Positions 15,371 to 20,654 of a stretch of DNA of 20,654 nt are shown here, piece by piece. The stretch spans positions 194,426-215,079 of the forward strand of contig DNXO01000034.1 of the NCBI GenBank assembly GCA_003506895.1, written 5' to 3'. The translations under genes were made by a program, and so were the position numbers. The DNA comes from Acetobacteraceae bacterium. Lineage in GTDB: Bacteria > Pseudomonadota > Alphaproteobacteria > Acetobacterales > Acetobacteraceae. Under the pieces are notes generated by a model, which saw only the letters and a program-made list of their open reading frames with translations, was not told the DNA's origin and searched no databases. Each line of letters starts with the position of its first letter. Within the stretch, counting starts at the first letter, position 1.

Positions 15371-16345
15371 CTACCCGCCGTTACGGCCGAACACCCTCTC
15401 TACCTGAGCATTGAACTCCAGTCTTTCACCCGCGATTATCGCCCGGTAGATCTCGAAGTCACCGATACGGTTTTGGTAGTCACTCATGATTTGCCGGATG
15501 GCACGAACAATGCGCGGTATTTGAAGGCGTGAGTCGCGGAATTTGTAGCCCGCCAAAATCGGTATATCGAATGAGTTTCCGGCAGACCCGCGCTGGCCCG
15601 TGACGATGCAACAACCCAATATAGCAGCCTCCCGCGGCATACGATCCTTCCCGGGATGACTGCCGAAATCCACATAGAGTTTTGAGGTAAGAAACAAGTT
15701 CCGCACTTCAGATGGGCTGAAACCCACGATTTCTTGCCACGCAAGATCGGGCGCCCACCATTGCAGCCATTCGGTGAACCATTTGCCCCTTGCGGGGTAC
15801 AGGATGCGATCCACCCGGGAACCATCCCAGCCCGCCGCGGCGGTCACGTGTTGCGGAGTAGTATAATCGAAGACGGGAAATCCTAGAATATTCTTTTCCA
15901 GCAGATAGGACATCGCGTAATAAGATTGGCACAAGTGCTTTACACGAGCCAGGCGAACCGCCCCGAACCCGCCGAACGCGCGAACCGCCCTGAGTCCGTT
16001 GTCGATACTAAGCCACCATATATAGGGCGATATTTCACTTAAGTATTGCAATATATCAAGATGCAGTTCGCCTATCACCATAGCGTTGCCAGGCTCGTCC
16101 AAAACCTCAAACGTCCGCGGCACATCGTAATGTTCATACGCCGCCGGCATCGGGTCCGCGATCTCCGGGAACCTGACCACCCCCTTTAGGCATGTTGGAA
16201 CTGCATCGGACTCCGCGTAGACCATCCTGGCATCGTGCCCCAGATCCCGCAGCGCACGACCAAGTTGGTGAAGCGCCTCGGGTCCCCCAGTACGTGAACG
16301 GGCATGACAGAGAATATAGATCGTGCGGTAGCTGGGCGCCGGCAT
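15371..16345 (-). CDS. Putative GT-B-like glycosyltransferase
   Basis: A 324-residue protein from ATG 16345. The frame opens at 16486, but the extra 47 codons overlap the glf start and the promoter. The N-terminal strand-helix TIYILCHARSRTGGPEALHQ, then LGRALRDLGHDARMVY, is the first Rossmann unit of a GT-B fold (glycine-rich loop plus 'group leader' helix). Near the C-terminus, KLYVDFGSHPGKDRMPREAA, then ILGCCIVTG, resembles the donor-binding half of GT4-type enzymes (here HPGKDRMPRE in place of the usual acidic motif). No signal peptide or membrane segment is seen. Position beside glf suggests a surface-glycan role, perhaps galactofuranose transfer; that is inference. It is the first gene of a minus-strand operon with the 2OG oxygenase. 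Confidence 0.65.
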   Translation of the reverse strand: MPAPSYRTIYILCHARSRTGGPEALHQLGRALRDLGHDARMVYAESDAVPTCLKGVVRFPEIADPMPAAYEHYDVPRTFEVLDEPGNAMVIGELHLDILQYLSEISPYIWWLSIDNGLRAVRAFGGFGAVRLARVKHLCQSYYAMSYLLEKNILGFPVFDYTTPQHVTAAAGWDGSRVDRILYPARGKWFTEWLQWWAPDLAWQEIVGFSPSEVRNLFLTSKLYVDFGSHPGKDRMPREAAILGCCIVTGQRGSAGNSFDIPILAGYKFRDSRLQIPRIVRAIRQIMSDYQNRIGDFEIYRAIIAGERLEFNAQVERVFGRNGG

Positions 16346-16369
16346 TGGAAGCGTGTTCCTCTCAAACTG

Positions 16370-16397
16370 ATTATAGGGCGGGCGGTAACGCTGGCAA
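16370..16397 (-). promoter_or_regulatory. Near-consensus sigma-70 promoter of the GT-like/oxygenase operon
   Basis: On the minus strand, TTGCCA (16397-16392, 5 of 6 consensus) is followed after 16 bases by a perfect TATAAT (16375-16370). Transcription would start near 16363, giving a leader of only about 18 bases before ATG 16345. GAGAGGA (16363-16357) would serve as the ribosome site, 11 bases before the ATG. A perfect -10 is notable in DNA of this G+C content. Confidence 0.65.
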
Positions 16398-16428
16398 TCC
16401 ATTTCGGAAGAGGTTATCTGGCCGCTCC

Positions 16429-16446
16429 GGCCGCCCTTTGGCGGCC
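16429..16446 (+). other. 7-bp GC hairpin in the glf leader
   Basis: GGCCGCC-CTTT-GGCGGCC is a perfect 7-bp stem with a 4-base loop. It ends 23 bases before the glf ATG at 16470. It could affect glf translation or act as an operator; no partner is known. Confidence 0.35.
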
Positions 16447-16469
16447 CAGCGGACGGAAGCCCTTCGCCG

Positions 16470-17642
16470 ATGCCGGATTTGACCACCTGTGATCTCGTTG
16501 TTGTCGGCAGTGGATTTTACGGTGCCACGATCGCGGAACGCTGCGCCGCCGAACTGGGTTTACGGGTGCTGGTGCTGGAGCGGCGAACGCACCTTGGCGG
16601 CAACGCGTGGTCGGAAGCGGACCCTGACACGGGGATCGAAGTTCATACCTATGGATCGCACCTGTTCCATACCAACAGCGAGGATGTCTGGAATTACGTC
16701 AACCGGTTCTCCGGCTTTTCGAACTACCGGCATCGGGTCATCACGCGGCACCGGAACCGGTTCTTCACCATGCCGTTGAACCTGGGCACGCTGTCCACGC
16801 TGTTCGGCCGCTTTCTCACCCCGTCCGAGGCGAAGGCGATCATCGCGGCGGAAGTGGCCGAGTCAGGCATCACCCAGCCGGCGAACCTGGAGGAAAAGGC
16901 GATCTCCCTGGTCGGGCGCTCGATGTATGAGGCGTTCATCAAGGGCTATACCGAAAAGCAGTGGCAGACCGATCCGCGCGCGCTGCCGGCCGATATCATC
17001 ACGCGCCTGCCGGTGCGGTTCACGTTCGACGACTTCTATTTCAACGACCGGTTTGAGGGTCTGCCGCTGGCGGGCTACGGTGAAATCTTTAACCGCATGT
17101 TCGCCACGCCGAACATCACGACCATGACGAAGGTTGATTACTTCGACCTGAAGCCTGGAATCCCGTCGCATGTGCCGGTCATCTACACGGGACCGGTCGA
17201 TCGGTATTTCGATTTCAGCGAGGGCGAGCTGGGTTGGCGAACCCTGGACTTCGAACGCGAAATCGTTCCGGTCGGCGATTTCCAGGGCGCGAGTGTGGTC
17301 AATTATCCAGACGCTGACGTCGCTTTCACGCGCATTCACGAGTTCCGGCATTTGCATCCCGAGCGGGACTATCAGTTAGAGAAGACTGTTATTTTTAAGG
17401 AATTTTCGCGGTTCGCCGCGCGGGCCGATGAGCCGTATTATCCGATCAACACCCCGGCCGATAAAGCCCGCTACGACGCCTATCGCGCGAAAGCGGATGC
17501 GGAGCCCGGCGTCATTTTCGGCGGCCGCCTTGGTACCTATCGCTACCTGGATATGCATCAGGCGATCGGTGCGGCGTTGCGGGTGTTCGACAGCCAGTTG
17601 GTGCCGTATTTCCGTGACGGGCGGGCGCTGAAACCAGGGTAA
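16470..17642 (+). CDS. glf: UDP-galactopyranose mutase
   Basis: A 390-residue FAD enzyme that converts UDP-galactopyranose to UDP-galactofuranose in the cytoplasm, the committed step for galactofuranose-containing glycans. The N-terminal dinucleotide motif VVVGSGFYGATIAE holds GxGxxG at 13-18, and the FAD partner strand ends in VLVLERRTHLGGNAW (34-47). The hallmark HTYGSHLFHT covers 59-68. Further family features are FIKGYTEKQWQTDP, LPVRFTFDDFYFNDRF, VIYTGPVDRYFDF and the C-terminal GRLGTYRYLDMHQAIGAA that contacts FAD. Length is normal for the family. The gene is divergent from the GT-like/oxygenase operon across 124 bases. A GGAAG at 16454-16458 may be its ribosome site. Assignment is firm. 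Confidence 0.96.
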   Translation: MPDLTTCDLVVVGSGFYGATIAERCAAELGLRVLVLERRTHLGGNAWSEADPDTGIEVHTYGSHLFHTNSEDVWNYVNRFSGFSNYRHRVITRHRNRFFTMPLNLGTLSTLFGRFLTPSEAKAIIAAEVAESGITQPANLEEKAISLVGRSMYEAFIKGYTEKQWQTDPRALPADIITRLPVRFTFDDFYFNDRFEGLPLAGYGEIFNRMFATPNITTMTKVDYFDLKPGIPSHVPVIYTGPVDRYFDFSEGELGWRTLDFEREIVPVGDFQGASVVNYPDADVAFTRIHEFRHLHPERDYQLEKTVIFKEFSRFAARADEPYYPINTPADKARYDAYRAKADAEPGVIFGGRLGTYRYLDMHQAIGAALRVFDSQLVPYFRDGRALKPG

Positions 17643-17697
17643 CCTCCCCGCGGATGCAAAGGCCGTACTTCTAAGATATGGGAATGACATAAGCACG

Positions 17698-19470
17698 ATG
17701 GAGGAGCAGACCTTGCCCGATACAACAACACCGCCCGTCCCCCGCAAGAACCCCGCCGAGTTGCGTAGTGCACGGTGGTTCGGGCCGGCGGACCTTCGCT
17801 CGTTCGGCCACCGGTCCCGGGCGATGCAGATGGGATACGCTCCAGAGGAGTGGACGGGCAAACCCGTCATTGCCATCGTGAACACCTGGTCCGACCTGCA
17901 GCCGTGCCACGCCCATTTCAAGCAGCGCGTGGACGACGTGAAGCGCGGCATCCTGATGGCGGGCGGATTCCCGGTGGAACTGCCGGCCCTTTCGGTCTCC
18001 GAAAGCTTCGTCAAGCCGACGACCATGATGTACCGCAACATGCTGGCGATGGAGACCGAGGAACTGCTCCGCTCCCACCCGGTCGATGGCGCCGTGCTGA
18101 TGGGCGGCTGCGACAAGACCACGCCGGGGTTGCTGCTGGGGGCAACCAGCATGAACATCCCGGCCATCTTCCTGCCGGCCGGGCCGATGCTGCGCGGCAA
18201 CTTCCAGGGCAAGTTCCTCGGGTCCGGCTCCGATAGCTGGAAATACTGGGACGAACTGCGCGCCGGAAAAATCACCGACAAGGATTGGCTGGGTGTCGAG
18301 CAAGGCATCGCCCGCAGCTATGGCACCTGCATGACCATGGGTACCGCCAGCACGATGACCGCGATCGCCGAGGCGGTCGGGATGGTGTTGCCGGGCGGAT
18401 CCTCGATGCCAGCCGCCGACGCCGGACATATCCGGCTGGCGTCGGAAAGCGGGCGACGCATCGTGGAGATGGTGTGGGACGACCTGGCTCCGTCCCGCAT
18501 CCAGACGCGGCCGGCGTTCGAGAATGCGATTGCCGTCGCAATGGCGATGGGATGTTCCACCAACGCCATCATCCACCTGATCGCGATGGCTCGGCGGGCC
18601 GGCCAGGACATCGGGCTGGACGACTTCGAACGCTATAGCCGACTGGTGCCCGTGATCGGGAATGTGCGCCCCAGCGGAAGCCAATATCTGATGGAGGATT
18701 TCTACTACGCGGGCGGCATTCGTGGGCTGATGGGCAATATCCGCCAGCATTTGCACCTCGATTGCCTGACCGTGACCGGCAAGACGATTGGCGAGAACAT
18801 CGAGGGCGCCAAGATCTTCAACGACGACGTCATCCGCGGCACCGACAACCCGATCTATGGCGAGGGCTCGTTGGCGGTGCTGAAAGGGAACCTCGCACCG
18901 GATGGTTGTGTCATCAAGCCGGCGGCGATGGATCAGCGGTTCCTGAAGCATTCCGGGCCGGCTGTGGTGTTCGACGATTATGCGTCGATGAAGAAGGCCG
19001 TGGACGACGAGAACCTTGATATCACCGCGGATCATGTATTGGTGCTGCGGAACGCCGGTCCCCAGGGCGGCCCGGGCATGCCGGAATGGGGCATGCTGCC
19101 GATGCCGAAGAAGCTGCTGAAAGAAGGCCACCGCGACATGCTGCGGCTGTCCGACGCCCGGATGTCCGGGACCAGCTATGGCGCCTGTGTACTGCATGTC
19201 TCGCCGGAGAGCTACATCGGCGGCCCGCTGGCGCTGCTGCGAACCGGCGACATCGTTACGATCGACGTCGATGCCCGCGTTATCAACATGGAGGTTTCCG
19301 AGGAGGAACTCGCCCGCCGCCGAGCGGAATGGGTGGCGCCGGCGGTGCGGTTCGAGCGTGGGTACGGCTGGGTGTACACCAAGCATATCCAACAGGCCGA
19401 CAAAGGCTGCGACTTCGATTTCCTGCGGACGGATTTCGGCGCGCCGGTATCGGAACCGGTGATTTACTAG
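17698..19470 (+). CDS. IlvD/Edd-family sugar-acid (aldonate) dehydratase, L-arabinonate dehydratase-like
   Basis: A 590-residue Fe-S dehydratase. The three cluster cysteines are visible: C70 in NTWSDLQPCHAHF, C138 in MGGCDKTTPG and C211 in SYGTCMTMGTAST. K140 is the likely carbamylated metal-ligand lysine. DARMSGTSYGACVLHVSPES near the C-terminus carries the serine used as catalytic base in the family. The N-terminal RSARWFGPADLRSFGHRSRA is typical of the pentonate/aldonate dehydratase branch rather than of IlvD for branched-chain amino acids. The branch removes water from aldonic acids such as L-arabinonate to give 2-keto-3-deoxy acids. The exact sugar acid is not fixed by sequence. ATG 17698 overlaps a strong GGAGGAG; TTG 17713 may be the real start. 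The RraA-fold gene follows after 18 bases. Confidence 0.88.
   Translation: MEEQTLPDTTTPPVPRKNPAELRSARWFGPADLRSFGHRSRAMQMGYAPEEWTGKPVIAIVNTWSDLQPCHAHFKQRVDDVKRGILMAGGFPVELPALSVSESFVKPTTMMYRNMLAMETEELLRSHPVDGAVLMGGCDKTTPGLLLGATSMNIPAIFLPAGPMLRGNFQGKFLGSGSDSWKYWDELRAGKITDKDWLGVEQGIARSYGTCMTMGTASTMTAIAEAVGMVLPGGSSMPAADAGHIRLASESGRRIVEMVWDDLAPSRIQTRPAFENAIAVAMAMGCSTNAIIHLIAMARRAGQDIGLDDFERYSRLVPVIGNVRPSGSQYLMEDFYYAGGIRGLMGNIRQHLHLDCLTVTGKTIGENIEGAKIFNDDVIRGTDNPIYGEGSLAVLKGNLAPDGCVIKPAAMDQRFLKHSGPAVVFDDYASMKKAVDDENLDITADHVLVLRNAGPQGGPGMPEWGMLPMPKKLLKEGHRDMLRLSDARMSGTSYGACVLHVSPESYIGGPLALLRTGDIVTIDVDARVINMEVSEEELARRRAEWVAPAVRFERGYGWVYTKHIQQADKGCDFDFLRTDFGAPVSEPVIY
17700..17706 (+). promoter_or_regulatory. 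Strong Shine-Dalgarno overlapping the first ATG of the dehydratase gene
   Basis: GGAGGAG begins 2 bases inside the ATG at 17698 and lies 6 bases before TTG 17713. The ATG has no site upstream, so translation may begin at the TTG (585 residues). Confidence 0.5.
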
Positions 19471-19488
19471 TCGATTGGAGGCAAACGC

Positions 19489-20211
19489 ATGACCAAACTC
19501 AGCGCGGAAACGCGGGACAAGTTAAAGGGCGTCAGCACCGCGACGCTGGCCAGCGCCTTGTTCAAGCGCGGGCTCCGCAACCAGATGATCCAGGATGTGC
19601 ATCCGCTCAGCCCGCCGAAGGGCGGCAGCATGGTCGGCGAGGCCTATACCCTTCGTTACATGCCCGCTCGGGAGGACCTGAATCCGATGTCGGTGTTCCG
19701 CGATCATAGCCATCCGCAGCGAAAGGCCGTGGAGGAGTGCCCGGCCGGCGCCGTGCTGGTGATCGACAGCCGCAAGGACGCGCGCGCGGCCTCGGCCGGC
19801 GGAATCCTGATGACGCGGCTGATGGTCCGCGGTGTCGCCGGGGTGGTGACGGATGGCGGGTTTCGTGACTCGATCGAGATCGCCGGACTGACGATGCCTT
19901 CGTATCATCACCGACCCTCGGCGCCGACCAACCTGACGCTGCATCAGGCGATCGACATCAACGTGCCGATCGGCTGCGGTGATGCCCCGGTCTTCCCGGG
20001 GGACGTGATCGTCGGCGATATGGATGGCGTCATCGTGGTGCCGGCGGAAATGGCCGATGAGATCGCCGACGAGGCGGTGGAAATGACGGCATACGAGGAC
20101 TTCGTCACCGAACGGGTGCGGGGCGGCCAGAAGACGTTCGGGCTTTATCCGCCCACCGATGAGGCGAATCTGGAGGCCTTCGCGGTCTGGCGGAAGCAGC
20201 ACGGACGGTAG
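19489..20211 (+). CDS. RraA-fold protein, probable class II pyruvate aldolase
   Basis: A 240-residue protein of the RraA/demethylmenaquinone methyltransferase-like fold. It contains the complete substrate motif of the HMG/CHA class II aldolases, G-x20-R-D-x2-E, as G105, R126, D127 and E130 (GGFRDSIE). It also has PIGCGDAPVFPGDVIVGDMDGVIVVP, the conserved C-terminal part of the fold. True RraA, which inhibits RNase E, lacks the last acidic residue, so an enzyme is more likely than an RNase regulator. Such aldolases cleave oxo-acids to pyruvate with a divalent metal. GGAGG at 19477-19481 precedes the ATG. Its place 18 bases behind an aldonate dehydratase points to cleavage of the 2-keto-3-deoxy acid. 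That step is inference; database names often call this branch 'ribonuclease activity regulator RraA'. Confidence 0.82.
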   Translation: MTKLSAETRDKLKGVSTATLASALFKRGLRNQMIQDVHPLSPPKGGSMVGEAYTLRYMPAREDLNPMSVFRDHSHPQRKAVEECPAGAVLVIDSRKDARAASAGGILMTRLMVRGVAGVVTDGGFRDSIEIAGLTMPSYHHRPSAPTNLTLHQAIDINVPIGCGDAPVFPGDVIVGDMDGVIVVPAEMADEIADEAVEMTAYEDFVTERVRGGQKTFGLYPPTDEANLEAFAVWRKQHGR

Positions 20212-20224
20212 GGGCGCCTTCCCG

Positions 20225-20265
20225 CCGAGCGCGACACCAGGCATCCCCCTCATCGTGGCGCTCGG
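20225..20265. terminator. Possible bidirectional hairpin between convergent genes
   Basis: CCGAGCGC (20225-20232) and GCGCTCGG (20258-20265) are perfect 8-base inverted arms around a 25-base interval, in which CAC/GTG can add three pairs after a 2-base bulge. It sits between the RraA-fold stop and the end of the convergent synthetase gene. No T-run is seen, so a terminator role is tentative. Confidence 0.4.
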
Positions 20266-20654
20266 TTATCCTCCCAACACCGCCCGCAACTCATCCAGCG
20301 CCGTCGGGTCCTCGATCGTTGGCGGTACCGGCGCGTTCTCTCCGTCCGCGATCTTGCGGATGCTCGCGCGCAGGATCTTCCCCGACCGCGTCTTCGGCAA
20401 CCTTGCCACGACACGCGCGTCTTTAAAGGCCGCGACCGGGCCGATGCGTTCGCGGACCAGTGCGACGAGTTCGGCGCAGACCTCCGCCTCCTGCCGGTTG
20501 GCACCGGCTTTCAGCACCACCAGGCCGATCGGGGTTTGGCCTTTCAGTTCGTCCTTGGCGCCGATCACCGCGCACTCGGCGACGTCCTTGTGGGACGCGA
20601 GGACTTCCTCCATCGATCCGGTGGACAAACGATGGCCGGCGACGTTGATGATGT
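20266..20654 (-). CDS. Propionyl/acetyl-CoA synthetase, C-terminal part (5' truncated by window edge)
   Basis: The frame is open to the window edge and ends at TAA 20268-20266. The visible about 128 residues are the C-terminal domain of an AMP-forming acyl-CoA synthetase. They contain INVAGHRLSTGSMEEVLASH at the hinge/A8 region, DVAECAVIGAKDELKGQTP, then the A10 motif RLPKTRSGKILR with its catalytic lysine. The GHRLSTG form is common in propionyl-CoA synthetases (PrpE-like) and related acetyl-CoA synthetases. The enzyme activates a short-chain acid to its CoA ester through an acyl-adenylate. The N-terminal AMP-binding core is outside the window, so the substrate cannot be decided. It converges on the sugar-acid operon. 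Confidence 0.9.
   Translation of the reverse strand, partial: IINVAGHRLSTGSMEEVLASHKDVAECAVIGAKDELKGQTPIGLVVLKAGANRQEAEVCAELVALVRERIGPVAAFKDARVVARLPKTRSGKILRASIRKIADGENAPVPPTIEDPTALDELRAVLGG

Noticed and set aside
14912..15532. 206-codon plus-strand frame opposite the oxygenase gene
   Set aside because: Antisense to a gene with intact oxygenase motifs; the translation shows no domain and spans the gap between two real genes.
16346..16486. N-terminal extension of the GT-like protein
   Set aside because: It overlaps the glf start and the near-consensus promoter, and the residues have no domain-like pattern.
17698..19470. IlvD (dihydroxy-acid dehydratase) of branched-chain amino acid synthesis
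   Set aside because: The N-terminal and cysteine contexts match the aldonate dehydratase branch, and the RraA-fold aldolase-like neighbour fits sugar-acid breakdown rather than amino acid synthesis.
1..20654. CRISPR array, prophage, transposon or toxin-antitoxin pair
   Set aside because: No repeat array, integrase, transposase, terminal repeats or phage genes were seen on either strand.

Overview
The window is high-G+C, gene-dense DNA with short gaps between genes. It looks like chromosome of an alphaproteobacterium, most likely Rhodospirillales/Acetobacteraceae-like. This rests on the MoxR-DUF58-DUF4159 cluster type, the DUF47-PiT pair and overall protein style. The taxon is an inference from gene style, not from a marker gene. 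I see no tRNA, rRNA, CRISPR array, insertion sequence or integrase.

Layout. (1) 1-6212, + strand: the 3' end of a MoxR AAA+ ATPase, a DUF58 protein, a large BatA-like/DUF4159 membrane protein and a second VWA-like membrane protein. They are packed with an ATGA overlap and a TAA-ATG junction, so this is one envelope-associated operon. (2) 6327-7985, +: a DUF47 (PhoU-like) protein and a PiT low-affinity phosphate transporter. (3) 8127-8627, +: a PilZ c-di-GMP receptor with an intact binding motif. (4) 8637-10893: a minus-strand LysR regulator divergent from DoxX and a class III extradiol (DODA-type) dioxygenase. (5) 10991-11878, +: a beta-hydroxyacid dehydrogenase closed by a 15-bp perfect hairpin. 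(6) 12043-12393, +: a stand-alone receiver domain. (7) 12637-17642: a cell-surface glycan region. It holds a polytopic membrane protein of possible GT-C type (+); a minus-strand operon of a putative GT-B-like protein, a 2-oxoglutarate/Fe(II) oxygenase and a 58-residue ORF joined by ATGA; and, divergently, UDP-galactopyranose mutase (glf). The middle of this region (about 14.7-16.1 kb) is visibly richer in A+T than its flanks. (8) 17698-20211, +: an IlvD/Edd-family aldonate dehydratase and an RraA-fold protein with a complete class II pyruvate-aldolase motif. (9) 20266-20654, -: the C-terminal end of a propionyl/acetyl-CoA synthetase, cut by the window edge.

How the parts fit. Region 1 is a MoxR/VWA chaperone-type system at the membrane. 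Region 7 can supply UDP-galactofuranose and the enzymes to place and perhaps hydroxylate a glycan. Region 8 reads as a two-step non-phosphorylative sugar-acid route: dehydration to a 2-keto-3-deoxy acid, then possible retro-aldol cleavage to pyruvate.

The observations most worth a second look are the 58-residue ORF coupled to the oxygenase gene, the glf/2OG-oxygenase island with its near-consensus promoter, and the dehydratase-RraA-fold pairing. No gap between genes exceeds 300 bases; the longest, 12394-12636, holds only weak hairpins.
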